Shown here one piece after another: positions 9,360-18,786 of a stretch of 64,000 bases of DNA. Below the pieces are notes generated by a model. That model did no database searches and was not told where the DNA came from. It saw only the letters and a program-made list of their open reading frames with translations. Position 1 is the stretch's first letter, and the number at the start of each line of letters is the position of its first letter. Made by a program: the position numbers and the translations under genes. Source of the DNA: Pirellula sp. (GTDB taxonomy: Bacteria > Planctomycetota > Planctomycetia > Pirellulales > Pirellulaceae); the NCBI GenBank assembly GCA_021300015.1, contig JAJTFB010000003.1, positions 1 through 64,000 of the forward strand, written 5' to 3'.

Positions 9360-10127
9360 ATGAAACGATTGCTATTTGCCAGCCTCATGGGCTCTTTGCT
9401 CTGGACGATGCCTTGCCAAGCCCAAGATCCACAAGCTCCAGAGCCCGAATCGCCGAAACCACCGAGAGCCGAGCCCGGACGTCGGGATGATGCGCCCGCC
9501 GAAGGCCGCAGGCCTTTGCAGGGCCGATTGCAAGAAGGGGGCCGATTGCAAGAAAACCGACCCAATGGGGGCAACCCCGAGATGGCTGCCCGGGGAATGG
9601 CGATGATGATGAGAAACTCACCGGTGTTTCGAGCACTTGATGCCGACGAGGACGGCCAGCTTTCGGTATCGGAAATTGAAAATGCCTCGAAGTCCCTGCT
9701 GAAGCTCGATAAGAATGGTGACGGCATCCTCAACGCCGAAGAGATGCGTCCGGATCCAGCCCAAATGCCACAGTTCGCTGGCCCTAATGGCCCTAATGGT
9801 CCAGGGCGACCCGGTGGACCCGGTGGGCCCGGTGCCCCAGGCAATCCAGGTGGGCCTAACCCAGAGATGATGGCCCGCATGTTCGAAAATCGCGATCAGG
9901 ACAAGGACGGGAAGCTCTCGGGCGATGAGATCCCTCCCCAAATGCGCGAACGGCTCACCAATATCGACACCAACGGCGACGGAGCGATCGATAAGTCGGA
10001 AATGGAGCAGTCGATGCGCAGGATCGAAGCCATGCGACCAGGCAACCGCCGCCCCGAAGGTCGCCCGGAAGGTCGGACCGAGGGTGGCCAAGGGGTCCGG
10101 CCACGCCGCCCCTCTTCGGATACCTAA
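9360..10127 (+). CDS. Secreted EF-hand calcium-binding protein with collagen-like linker
   Basis: The chosen start is the ATG at 9360, which gives a clean signal peptide (MKRLLFASLMGSLLWTMPCQAQ). The upstream in-frame extension to 9192 has no signal-like character. The 255-residue product has a proline/arginine-rich spacer, then four EF-hand loops: DADEDGQLSVSE, DKNGDGILNAEE, DQDKDGKLSGDE and DTNGDGAIDKSE. The second and third are separated by a Gly-Pro-rich collagen-like stretch. Calcium binding outside the cytoplasm is the safe inference. It lies 63 bp upstream of the PSCyt1/PSD1 gene and two genes from a DUF1501 gene, a trio that recurs in planctomycetes and is thought to act in the periplasm or on the cell surface; its substrate is unknown. 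Confidence 0.85.
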   Translation: MKRLLFASLMGSLLWTMPCQAQDPQAPEPESPKPPRAEPGRRDDAPAEGRRPLQGRLQEGGRLQENRPNGGNPEMAARGMAMMMRNSPVFRALDADEDGQLSVSEIENASKSLLKLDKNGDGILNAEEMRPDPAQMPQFAGPNGPNGPGRPGGPGGPGAPGNPGGPNPEMMARMFENRDQDKDGKLSGDEIPPQMRERLTNIDTNGDGAIDKSEMEQSMRRIEAMRPGNRRPEGRPEGRTEGGQGVRPRRPSSDT

Positions 10128-10190
10128 GCCATTTTCCCCATATCCCTCAAGATCCCTCAAGCCGAACATTCCCCTGTAGGAACGCATCTG

Positions 10191-12770
10191 ATGCACAAGC
10201 ATTCCATGGTCCGCCACTCCGTGAGCTGGGTTACGATCCTCTGGATCTGCGGTGCGGCGGCATTTGCGGCCGCTCCCGAGGATGATGGGAAACTTACACC
10301 CGATCAACTCGACTTCTTCGAGACCAAAATCCGCCCGGTCCTGATCGAGCATTGCTACCGTTGCCATGCGACGAGCGAGCAATCGGTCCGAGGGGGACTT
10401 TCGGTCGAGAATCGCGAAGCACTGCTCGCCGGTGGGGAATCTGGCCCGGCGATCGTCCCAGGGGACTTGGACAACAGTTCGCTGTGGCATGCGATCAACT
10501 ACCGCGATAATCGGATGCCACCCAAAGGCAAACTCGCCCCGAACATCATTGCCGATTTTAAAACTTGGATCGAAATGGGAGCACCCGATCCTCGTGTGAA
10601 TCAAGGGGTGGTCGTTCATTCCAAAGTGACACCCGAAGACATCCAGGCGGGCAAGTCGTTCTGGGCCTTTACCCAACCGCAACGCATCGAGCCTAAGCTC
10701 GAGCAGTTCCAGGATTGGGGCGAGTCTTCTATCGATCGCCTGGTCGCTTCGAAATGGGAAGCTCAAGGGGTCGAGCCGACGGACGATTGCGATGCGAACA
10801 CGCTTGTCCGCAGGCTGACAATGGACCTTGTCGGTTTACCTCCTACCCCGGAACAACGCGAAAGTTTCCTTGAGGACTGGCAGTCGAGTCCTCAAGGAGC
10901 CATCGCGAGGTTGGCCGACGAGTTGCTCGACTCTCGGCAGTATGCCGAACGCTGGGCTCGCCACTGGCTCGATGCGGCTCGGTATGCCGAATCGAGCGGC
11001 AAGGAATCGGATATGTCGTTCCCCAACGCTTGGCGTTATCGCGACTACGTGATTCAATCGTTTGAAAACGACAAGCCTTACGATCGTTTTCTCCTCGAAC
11101 AGATCGCCGGGGACCTGCTTCCCGTTGCAGACGATTCGCAGTGGAATGAAAACCTCATCGCCACCGGATTCTTAGCCATCGGGCCAAAGTCTCTGACTGA
11201 GCAGAACCCACGGCAATTCCAAGCCGACTTGGTCGACGAGCAAATCGACACCACGACGCGTGTCGTGCTGGGGCTGTCGGTAGGCTGCGCACGATGCCAC
11301 GATCATAAGTTTGATCCTATCCCGCAAAGCGATTACTACGCCTTAGCTGGGATATTCCAAAGCACCGAAACGTTCTACGGCGGTACTCGCACCATTCGGA
11401 ATCGACAACCCTCTGACTCGATCCGCTTGCCGATCCAGGACCCCGAGGCGAGCAAGCCGGTGATGACTCCCCAGGACATCGAGGACTTGAAACAGGAACT
11501 TCAAGAGCGACAACAGGAACTGGCCGAGGCACGTCGGGCGCAGCGTACCGGAGGTACAACCTCGGGTCTGAACGCCAATATTTTGGATCAGATCGTAGGC
11601 CAGCTCCGGGCCAAGATCAACAGTGTCGATACGACAGGACGGCCCATCTCGGTCTGCATGGGGGTCCAAGACCGCCAATCGATCCGCAATGCACGCGTAT
11701 TGGTCCGTGGGGAGATCGACCAACCCGCCCAAGAAATCCCAAGGGGATTCGTTCAGGTCCTCGGAAACCTTCCGGATAAACTCCCTGCTTCTGGATCTGG
11801 ACGCTTGGAATTTGCCAAGTGGCTTGCCTCTAAAGAGAATCCCCTGACGGCTCGAGTGATGGTCAATCGCATCTGGCAGCATCTAATCGGCCAAGGAATC
11901 GTGCGCGAACCGGACAACTTCGGCCTCTCGGGTCCGATGCCCACCCACCGCGAGCTTTTGGATTATTTGGCCCTCGAAATGATGGACCAAAACTGGTCGG
12001 TAAAGTCAATCATTCGCAGCATCGTTACATCGCGGGTTTATCGGCTCAAGACCGATCAGGATCCGAGTCGCTTCGAGGCCGATCCGGAGAACCTCTGGAT
12101 CGCCCGTGGCAATGTCAAGCGATTGAGCGCCGAGGCGATCCGCGACGCGATGCTCTCTGTCAGCGGATCGATCGAGCTTAAGCCACCACGGGCATCGATA
12201 CTCGCTGCGATGGGATCTGCCTTGATGGGGCCAAATGGTCCACAAAACGCACCGCTGTTGATCGCACCAGGAGGATCGGGCAATGACGATCGCTTAGCGA
12301 ATTTAAGACGGCTCCTAGGCGGTAACCTGCGGAACCCAACAGTCAACCTGATTGAAGTACCCAACTACCATCGCTCCGTCTACCTGCCGATCACCCGAAA
12401 CAATCTACCCCGAGCCCTCGATGCCTTCGACTTTGCCGACCCAAATATGGTCACCGGAACTCGCGAGGTATCCAACACCGCCGAGCAAGCGTTGTACATG
12501 CTCAACAATCCGTTTGTCCTGGAACTCAGCGATGCGTTCGCACGTCGGCTGATGCAATCTAGCACGGACCCTCAAGCCCGAGTCGACCGAGCGTTTCAGA
12601 TCGCTTACGGCCGACCGGCTAGCCGGGAGGAGATCCAAGCGTCTGTGAAGTTCGTACGCAAGGCCAAGGACAGCCAATCGCAAGTCCCGTCCGATGAAGC
12701 CACGTTCAAGGCTTGGAGTCAGTTCTGCCAGGCGATCCTCGGCTCGGCCGAATTCCGTGTGTTGCGTTGA
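10191..12770 (+). CDS. PSCyt1 / DUF1549 / DUF1553 (PSD1) planctomycete cytochrome-type protein
   Basis: An 859-residue exported protein of the planctomycete-specific family that joins a cytochrome c-like PSCyt1 domain to DUF1549 (PSCyt2) and DUF1553 (PSD1). A hydrophobic signal precedes AFAAAPEDD. The heme attachment motif CYRCH lies near residue 60 within a typical PSCyt1 stretch (RPVLIEHCYRCHATS, RMPPKGKLAP). DUF1549 follows with the characteristic SIDRLVASKWE, ERWARHWLDAARYAES and GCARCHDHKFDPI, the last adding another CxxCH. DUF1553 occupies the C-terminus (NPLTARVMVNRIWQHLIGQGIVREPDNFG). Covalent heme and redox activity outside the cytoplasm are expected. It is shorter than many relatives because the spacer between the DUFs is small. 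It precedes the DUF1501 gene by 68 bp. Confidence 0.93.
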   Translation: MHKHSMVRHSVSWVTILWICGAAAFAAAPEDDGKLTPDQLDFFETKIRPVLIEHCYRCHATSEQSVRGGLSVENREALLAGGESGPAIVPGDLDNSSLWHAINYRDNRMPPKGKLAPNIIADFKTWIEMGAPDPRVNQGVVVHSKVTPEDIQAGKSFWAFTQPQRIEPKLEQFQDWGESSIDRLVASKWEAQGVEPTDDCDANTLVRRLTMDLVGLPPTPEQRESFLEDWQSSPQGAIARLADELLDSRQYAERWARHWLDAARYAESSGKESDMSFPNAWRYRDYVIQSFENDKPYDRFLLEQIAGDLLPVADDSQWNENLIATGFLAIGPKSLTEQNPRQFQADLVDEQIDTTTRVVLGLSVGCARCHDHKFDPIPQSDYYALAGIFQSTETFYGGTRTIRNRQPSDSIRLPIQDPEASKPVMTPQDIEDLKQELQERQQELAEARRAQRTGGTTSGLNANILDQIVGQLRAKINSVDTTGRPISVCMGVQDRQSIRNARVLVRGEIDQPAQEIPRGFVQVLGNLPDKLPASGSGRLEFAKWLASKENPLTARVMVNRIWQHLIGQGIVREPDNFGLSGPMPTHRELLDYLALEMMDQNWSVKSIIRSIVTSRVYRLKTDQDPSRFEADPENLWIARGNVKRLSAEAIRDAMLSVSGSIELKPPRASILAAMGSALMGPNGPQNAPLLIAPGGSGNDDRLANLRRLLGGNLRNPTVNLIEVPNYHRSVYLPITRNNLPRALDAFDFADPNMVTGTREVSNTAEQALYMLNNPFVLELSDAFARRLMQSSTDPQARVDRAFQIAYGRPASREEIQASVKFVRKAKDSQSQVPSDEATFKAWSQFCQAILGSAEFRVLR

Positions 12771-12838
12771 GCCCACTCCCTATGGCTCCGTTTCGTTATT
12801 CCCACTAAAGGCTGATATCCCAACAAGGCCCCACAACA

Positions 12839-14248
12839 ATGTTCTCAAGACGCGAATTGCTCAGGACAGTTTCGGCAGGTTTCGGCTACTTGGCATTTGC
12901 CGGGATGAGCACCCTTGAGGCCAAGCGGTTGCTCGGCGACGATCAAGAGTCTGCCGGATCGACCAATCCGTTGGCCCCCAAGCAAGCGCATTTTGCAGCG
13001 AAGGCCAAGCAGGTGATTTTTCTTTGCATGCAAGGGGGACCCTCGCACCTGGATACTTTCGACTACAAGCCTCGCTTGGGACGTGACGAAGGCAAAACCG
13101 GTCGTGCCAACGGGGCAAAGCTTATGGCCTCGCCGTGGAAGTTTCATCAGCGAGGCAAAAGCGGTTTGTGGATGTCCGAGCTGCTCCCCGAACTCGGCCA
13201 GCACGCTGACGAAATGTGTTTGATCCGATCGATGCATTGCGATCAGCCGATCCATCCACGGGCCATGACGCAGATGCATACGGGCAACGCGCAGTTTGTT
13301 CGCCCATCGCTCGGTGCCTGGACCCTCTATGGCTTAGGTACGGAAAACGAGAACTTACCAGGCTTTGTCGCTTTGAATCCCCAAGCGACGGCTTCTCAGA
13401 ATTACGGCAATGCGTTTCTTCCAGCGATCTACCAAGGGACTAAGGTCGGTAGGCCACAGGGCCCTCGCCCCGGTATGGCTAGGAACATGCCGGCTGGAAA
13501 CGGGTCGGCGATACCCGACATCAACAATCCAAGGCTGACTCGTCGCTCGCAGCGCTCGCAAATCGATTTTATTCAGCAACTGAACCAAAACTCGCTCGAT
13601 CGAGCCGGGGTCGATCCGAACGTCGAAGGGGTGATCGAATCCTATGAGTTAGCCTTTCGGATGCAAGATGCCTTGCCAAAACTTATGGACCTCAGCGACG
13701 AGACTCCAAAGACTTTCGAGATGTACGGGATCAACGAGAATCCCACCGATGGCTTTGGACGGCAGTGCCTTATGGCCCGAAAATTCATCGAAGCTGGCGT
13801 CCGATTTGTAGAGCTCAATCATGGCAATTGGGATCATCATCAGCGACTCCGTGAGCAATTACCCGATAAGTGCAGCGAGATCGATAAGCCGATTGCTGGA
13901 TTGCTCGCGGATCTCAAGCAAAGAGGGCTTTTGGATCAAACATTGGTCATCTGGGGAGGTGAGTTTGGCCGCACACCCGATGCACAAAACGGGGACGGTC
14001 GGGATCACAACAACAAGGGATACACGACCTGGATGGCAGGTGGGGGAGTGCGAGGCGGGTTGAGCTATGGTGCCACCGACGAACATGGCCGCGAGGCGGT
14101 CGAGGATAAGTGTCACATCCACGATTGGCATGCGACGATCCTCCATTTGCTGGGCATGGACCATGAGCGATTGACTTATAGGTACGCGGGGCGGAATTTC
14201 CGATTGACCGACGTGTACGGCAATGTCATGGACCGTATCTGTAGCTAG
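12839..14248 (+). CDS. DUF1501 family Tat-exported protein
   Basis: A 469-residue DUF1501 protein. The N-terminus has a twin-arginine signal (SRRELLRTVSAGFGYLAFAG), so the folded protein should leave by the Tat route. The core contains the family phrases FLCMQGGPSHLDTFDYKP, LIRSMHCDQPIHPRAM, WGGEFGRTPDAQNGDGRDHN and DWHATILHLLGMDHERLTYRYAGRNFRLTDV. The fold is distantly related to alkaline phosphatases/sulfatases, but the activity of DUF1501 is not established. It is the partner of the upstream DUF1549/DUF1553 protein in the usual planctomycete arrangement. It is followed by tandem hairpins and a strong terminator. Confidence 0.93.
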   Translation: MFSRRELLRTVSAGFGYLAFAGMSTLEAKRLLGDDQESAGSTNPLAPKQAHFAAKAKQVIFLCMQGGPSHLDTFDYKPRLGRDEGKTGRANGAKLMASPWKFHQRGKSGLWMSELLPELGQHADEMCLIRSMHCDQPIHPRAMTQMHTGNAQFVRPSLGAWTLYGLGTENENLPGFVALNPQATASQNYGNAFLPAIYQGTKVGRPQGPRPGMARNMPAGNGSAIPDINNPRLTRRSQRSQIDFIQQLNQNSLDRAGVDPNVEGVIESYELAFRMQDALPKLMDLSDETPKTFEMYGINENPTDGFGRQCLMARKFIEAGVRFVELNHGNWDHHQRLREQLPDKCSEIDKPIAGLLADLKQRGLLDQTLVIWGGEFGRTPDAQNGDGRDHNNKGYTTWMAGGGVRGGLSYGATDEHGREAVEDKCHIHDWHATILHLLGMDHERLTYRYAGRNFRLTDVYGNVMDRICS

Positions 14249-14321
14249 TGGATGCCCGGTCCGGTGGCTTACGCACACCGGCAGAGATGTGCCGCCCTCC
14301 GGGCTAAAACCAAACAGCCAC

Positions 14322-14370
14322 GATCTCTGCGGGAGATCCACTACGAACAGCCGGATCTCTGCGGGAGATC
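14322..14370. repeat. Two tandem copies of a 17-bp self-complementary repeat
   Basis: The 17-bp unit gatctctgcgggagatc occurs at 14322-14338 and again at 14354-14370. Each unit can fold into a short hairpin (GATCTC/GAGATC with a five-base loop). They lie between the DUF1501 stop and the terminator at 14382 and probably form structured 3' RNA or are remnants of a dispersed repeat. Confidence 0.7.
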
Positions 14371-14381
14371 TTGAAAACAAA

Positions 14382-14413
14382 AAAGGCCTGCGGTTTTGAG
14401 ACCGCAGGCCTTT
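14382..14413. terminator. Bidirectional Rho-independent terminator
   Basis: A perfect GC-rich stem (AAAGGCCTGCGGT pairing with ACCGCAGGCCTTT) is flanked by A-rich sequence on the left and a short T run on the right. It lies between the convergent DUF1501 (plus) and DUF937 (minus) genes and can stop transcription from both. Confidence 0.9.
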
Positions 14414-14441
14414 GAGGATTTCTAGCTGGTCTTTGGAAAGA

Positions 14442-15599
14442 CTAGCCCATCATCTTCGATACGGATTGAACCATTGGCCCGAGGACTGGCTCGATGATTT
14501 CCTTAACCCCAGGGATGAGGTAAAGGGTGTTGAGCAATCCACCGACTTTTTCGAAGTACGGCTTGATGAATGGAGCCAACGTGCCGGTTGCAGCAGCAGG
14601 CATACTGTCCATACCGAGGTCAGCGTAAGCCTTAGCGGCTTCTTCCAACTTGCTAACAGCACCCTTGGCAGTGTCCACATCGGTGATGCTTCCGAGAGTC
14701 TCGGTGATTCCGTCAAAGGAGCCAGCGAGCTTCTTCTGGAGATCTTCGATGCTCATGCCACCAGGCAGTTCAAGCTTTGGAAGTTCCAAGGGGGCTGCGG
14801 CGACTTCAGGTGCTGGCTTGATTGCAGGTGCCGTCGCAGGAACTGCATTCGGTGCGCTGGTAATCGGCTTCTTGACTTCTTCTTTCTTGCTACCGGACAT
14901 GAAGGTGTAGCCCAAGAAGCCCAAAGCTGCCAGAGCGAGCAAAGGCAAGAGCCATCCCAAAGGACTCGAAGCAGGTGCGGCGGGTACAGCTTGGGTCGCT
15001 GCGCGGGTCGCGCCGCGTGCAGCACTGGAAACGGCTTCACTGGCTTGCTTGCCCAAGTCGGCCAATCCCATGACTCCCTTGAGTTCGTTTGGCAACGCGC
15101 TGCTCAAGAAGTTGCTTTGTCCGCCGAGAAGGTTGGTCAAGACGCCTGGATCAAATCCACCGGCAGACTTGGCTTGCTTGCCGACAACACCCATGACGAT
15201 AGGAGCCAAAGATCCGAGCAATCCCAGAACACCCTTGTCGCCGATTCCCAAAAGCTTCATCAGGACGGAAACAATGCTCGCTTGCGAGGAGCCCAAGAGC
15301 ATCGGCAAGAGGGAACTGCCCATACCGAGCAACTTCGAGCTCGCGCCACCCGATACGAGACTTCCGAGGTTATCCAAGATGGATGGCTCTGCGTCCTGCT
15401 TCTTGAAAATGTTCGAAAGCTCTGAGGCTCCCGATGGCGTCGACGCCTTCTTCATGAGTCCGCCGAGCAAAACAGGAATCGCAGCTTCAATAGCCGAGTT
15501 TGTCTTGCTCTTTTCCAATCCAACTGCAGATCCGATCTGATCTGCCACACCGCTGCTGCTGATAGCGGTTTTGACCAAATCCATCAAATTAATTGCCAT
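14442..15599 (-). CDS. DUF937-like protein with one membrane helix
   Basis: The ATG at 15599 (MAINLMDLVKTAISSSG) is preferred over an upstream in-frame TTG; an A/G-rich stretch precedes it. The product of 385 residues begins with a DUF937-like domain (about 1-190): repeats of hydrophobic, glycine-rich helices such as AIPVLLGGLMKKA, LLGMGSSLLPMLLG and LLGSLAPIVMGVVGKQA. An Ala/Thr-rich linker leads to one membrane helix (about 212-228, LGWLLPLLALAALGFLGYTF). The C-terminal part is Ala/Pro-rich and then helical. DUF937 proteins are often grouped with YidB-like proteins and have no clear function. The gene is convergent with DUF1501 and has no near same-strand partner (201 bp to the next gene). 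Confidence 0.75.
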   Translation of the reverse strand: MAINLMDLVKTAISSSGVADQIGSAVGLEKSKTNSAIEAAIPVLLGGLMKKASTPSGASELSNIFKKQDAEPSILDNLGSLVSGGASSKLLGMGSSLLPMLLGSSQASIVSVLMKLLGIGDKGVLGLLGSLAPIVMGVVGKQAKSAGGFDPGVLTNLLGGQSNFLSSALPNELKGVMGLADLGKQASEAVSSAARGATRAATQAVPAAPASSPLGWLLPLLALAALGFLGYTFMSGSKKEEVKKPITSAPNAVPATAPAIKPAPEVAAAPLELPKLELPGGMSIEDLQKKLAGSFDGITETLGSITDVDTAKGAVSKLEEAAKAYADLGMDSMPAAATGTLAPFIKPYFEKVGGLLNTLYLIPGVKEIIEPVLGPMVQSVSKMMG

Positions 15600-15806
15600 A
15601 TTCAAAACTTTCTTTTTAGGAAGAGGAACCGAAACCTAATTTGCCTAGAGGCTACACAGACTAATATGCCGGATTTACGTTCTTTTGGCAGTCCTTGATC
15701 GAAAAATCCGGATAAATAATTATGATTTTCTCAAGTGCAAGAGTATTGCAACGCGAAGGCTAGGAATGTTGCGAGTGTGTATTACTACCCAATGCAGAGA
15801 ATCCGC

Positions 15807-18677
15807 TTACAGTCTGTGGATCTTCTGGTAGGCCTCAAACCAAGCCCGGGCTTGTTCAAACTGCCAATCGCCAAACACGTGGCCTTGTCCATGATTCCAA
15901 AGCGCTAAGCCTAGGCAAGCGGCTGCATTCGCTGGCTTTTTGCCATCTATTTCCGTTGTTTCTGCGTTAAAGAGACGCCAGATCCGAAAAGCCCCACGCA
16001 TCGCTGGCAGACTCTGGCTCCCGTCGGCCGCTCCCGGACCTTTCTGTCCCCCCATAATCAAAACAGGCCTCGGGGCAATGAGCATGAGCAACTCGTCATG
16101 CCCCCAATCGGCCCCCCAATCGGCACGGTGCTCCAGCGACGGCGTTCCTAGGGGGATTCTCGGCGGAGGGTTCAAATACCAAGGTGCCTCCCAGTTGGTC
16201 GACCGAAGATCGACCCCACCCTCGCTTGCCACCCCCGCGAGCACACGCGGGTCTTTTGCCATGAGGTAAAGGACTTGCTTGGCCCCAAGCGAATGGCCGA
16301 AAGCAAACACACGCTTGGGGTCTACCTGAGGGATGCTCAACAACGTATCCAAAGCCCGCTGCGCGTCATAAACCATTTTGGCCATCCCTCGCGTTTGCGG
16401 ATGACGCTTGGCATGATTCGATACGGCTTGGTCGAAACCAACTCCCTCTTGCCACAAGAAACACTTCGGACAGATCACGATATACCCAAGTTTAGCAAAC
16501 TCCAAGCCGGTGGCTCGCGGACCACTGTTCCCGAGACCTGCGATCTCGTCGATCGTGGCGTTGTTGGTCGGATGCAATGCGACCATGCCCGGCCTTAAGC
16601 CGCTCGAATCGAGCCCATCGGGCCCATCGGGCAATAGGATATAAGCATCCATCGAAACATCGGTTTCAATTTCGATCTTCACTCGCCGTCGGAGAACTCC
16701 TTCGACTCGTTCTTCGCTGAGCACCTCTAGCTTCGGTGCCGTGCCGACCGGAGGCATAGGCCCGAGCAGCCTGTCGAAACGGGCCTGAACGTTTGCTCTG
16801 GCCTTTTGCCAATCGGCCAATGTGCGGACCGAGGCAAGCCACTGCGGATCGCTCTTCGAAGGATTGGCTGTGTTGTCTCGATCGAGCTGATCTGGCCAAC
16901 GATGGATCTTGTCGATCCAGTCGGCTCGCCGATCCTCGGGACGAAAACGTGGTGTTCGTCCCGCGTGCTCGACTCGGAATCGAATGAGCCGACCGTGCTC
17001 GACCTCTGTCACATAGACGGTCTTGCCGTCGGGGCCACCGAAGCAAATATTGCTCGGGCGCGCCCCGAGGACGTCGATTCGACGCAAGATCTCCCCTTCA
17101 GGGCTCAAGACCACGACAGTCCCTTCTCCATACCGCGTTACATACAAGTTCCCTTGATCGTCGTAACGCATTCCATCAAAACCATGGTCGGGAAACTCTT
17201 TGAACAAAGTTTTCGCGGCAAGCGTTCCATCTTTCTGGATCTCAAACCGCCAGATCTTGCGCTGCTGGGATTCATTGACCGATAGATATTTCCCGTCCGG
17301 ACTGATGTCGAGCCCATTGGTCGTTCCCATCCCTTCGGCGACGATCCGAGCGATTCCCTGCCGATCGATCCGCCAGAGACGCCCAGTCCCTTGACTCCAA
17401 TTCGGATCGCTGGCATAGAGTGTCCCGTCATCGGCGATTGCCAAGTCGTTGGGCTGATGCATCGTTGGTTCGTGGCAATGAAGTACGAAGGCGCCGGTGA
17501 CTCGATCGACTCGCCAAATCTTGTGCTCGACATAATCGGCAACCAGCAGATCCCCCTGACTATCGAGGACGATGCCGTTGCCTGTTCCTCGGTTTGGCAA
17601 GCTGGCCCAAGCGATTCCATTGCCCCAACGATCTATTTTGCCGATCGTCTGCTGTTTTCCAAAGTTCACTGCATAGACATTGCCTTGAGCATCGCTTGCC
17701 GGTCCCTCGATCCCTTCGGTGAAGGCATGGTCGAGGGTCATCGCTTTGGGTAGGTAAAGCTGCTCCTTGAGGTCCGAATCGAGGATCTGCCAAGCGAGCC
17801 TTCGTTGATCGGTTCGCTGCATGGCTTGGTAAGCTAATTTCTGATTGCCATACGAGAAGTTCGAGTACTTCGAGAGCATGGGCTCAAACATTTCAGGTCC
17901 GTCGATGTCGCTCAGGGCGCTGATGGCCCCCATTTGCAACTCATCTTTGGACGCTTGATCGAGTCCCCCCAAGACCGGCCCTTCGAGGTCCAAAAAAGGG
18001 CTCACTTTACCGATGGCTTGTTCGGCTGGCAGCATCGCCAAAATCCTAATCGCATCGTACCTTGTTCCGACGGGGACCTTTGGATCATAAGCGTCTGACT
18101 TGGCCAACTCCAAAGCGCGATCCCAACGGGGCTTCCACTCTGGATGCTGTGCAATGACTTTTTCGAGTTCGCTTTTTGGCCAAAGGCCTTCCAAGCTCAA
18201 TCCGTTGATGATGGCCCCACCGAGGACGACCGCTTGCCAATCGCGCATCGGGCCGGTGGGTTCCGGGAGCGATAGATCTACCAAGTCGACCAACGCTGCG
18301 TTGCGACTTGAGGGATCTCGAACCGCTAGGATCGCTGCGCGCCAGATCGAAGGGATGCGCTGGTACTCAAGGCTCCCCAAGCTCGGATCTGGCGGGTTTG
18401 TCCCAAGGTCCTTGGTCCATTCGAGGATCAAATCCCTTGCCATCGACTTGTGCTTTTCGATCAAGCCTTCGCGCTGGGATTCCCCGGTTTGAGCCAAGAT
18501 CTCTTGGGCCACCTCGGATGGTGGCTGAGTTCGTGGCTGAGTTGGTGGCTGGGCTGGTGATGCACTGCCCGAAACCACCGTGAGCCATCCTGCGAGCAGC
18601 CCTGGGAACCATCGGGAGAGCAGTCCTGGGGTAAAGGGCCTTCCTAGACGCGCTGCGATCCTGCTTGCTGCAATCAT
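15807..18677 (-). CDS. Exported fusion: HEAT-like domain, SMP-30/NHL-type beta-propeller and alpha/beta hydrolase
   Basis: A 956-residue protein with a likely signal peptide (hydrophobic LLAGWLTVVSGSASPAQ). The first third is helical, with HEAT-like phrases about residues 60-310. The middle (about 320-560) is an SMP-30/gluconolactonase-type propeller (GPASDAQGNVYAVNFG, PNDLAIADDGTLYASDPNW, TNGLDISPDGKYLSVNESQ). The C-terminal third is an alpha/beta hydrolase of acetyl-xylan-esterase type: nucleophile elbow GHSLGAK preceded by DPKRVFAF, acid region LMLIAPRPVLIMGG and a late histidine near HGQGHVFGDW. A single secreted chain would pair lactone or ester hydrolysis on carbohydrates. SMP-30 metal ligands were not checked one by one. 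It has no coupled neighbour (109 bp to the phosphofructokinase stop). Confidence 0.85.
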   Translation of the reverse strand: MIAASRIAARLGRPFTPGLLSRWFPGLLAGWLTVVSGSASPAQPPTQPRTQPPSEVAQEILAQTGESQREGLIEKHKSMARDLILEWTKDLGTNPPDPSLGSLEYQRIPSIWRAAILAVRDPSSRNAALVDLVDLSLPEPTGPMRDWQAVVLGGAIINGLSLEGLWPKSELEKVIAQHPEWKPRWDRALELAKSDAYDPKVPVGTRYDAIRILAMLPAEQAIGKVSPFLDLEGPVLGGLDQASKDELQMGAISALSDIDGPEMFEPMLSKYSNFSYGNQKLAYQAMQRTDQRRLAWQILDSDLKEQLYLPKAMTLDHAFTEGIEGPASDAQGNVYAVNFGKQQTIGKIDRWGNGIAWASLPNRGTGNGIVLDSQGDLLVADYVEHKIWRVDRVTGAFVLHCHEPTMHQPNDLAIADDGTLYASDPNWSQGTGRLWRIDRQGIARIVAEGMGTTNGLDISPDGKYLSVNESQQRKIWRFEIQKDGTLAAKTLFKEFPDHGFDGMRYDDQGNLYVTRYGEGTVVVLSPEGEILRRIDVLGARPSNICFGGPDGKTVYVTEVEHGRLIRFRVEHAGRTPRFRPEDRRADWIDKIHRWPDQLDRDNTANPSKSDPQWLASVRTLADWQKARANVQARFDRLLGPMPPVGTAPKLEVLSEERVEGVLRRRVKIEIETDVSMDAYILLPDGPDGLDSSGLRPGMVALHPTNNATIDEIAGLGNSGPRATGLEFAKLGYIVICPKCFLWQEGVGFDQAVSNHAKRHPQTRGMAKMVYDAQRALDTLLSIPQVDPKRVFAFGHSLGAKQVLYLMAKDPRVLAGVASEGGVDLRSTNWEAPWYLNPPPRIPLGTPSLEHRADWGADWGHDELLMLIAPRPVLIMGGQKGPGAADGSQSLPAMRGAFRIWRLFNAETTEIDGKKPANAAACLGLALWNHGQGHVFGDWQFEQARAWFEAYQKIHRL

Positions 18678-18786
18678 GCTTGCTGCCCTGAGTTGCTACT
18701 AGAGTTTCTCGGCTATTGTTTTACGGTTGGAATATCACCGTCGGTATAGGCTTGGTCGATAGGCTTGTGGACCGTCCGGTGGAGGA

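Noticed and set aside
9618-10766. Minus-strand frame of 382 codons
   Set aside because: It is antisense to the EF-hand and PSCyt1/PSD1 genes, both of which have unmistakable motifs.
14412-15425. Long plus-strand open frame of 337 codons
   Set aside because: It is the antisense of the DUF937 gene, whose protein has clear domain character; the plus frame is low-complexity and unrecognisable.
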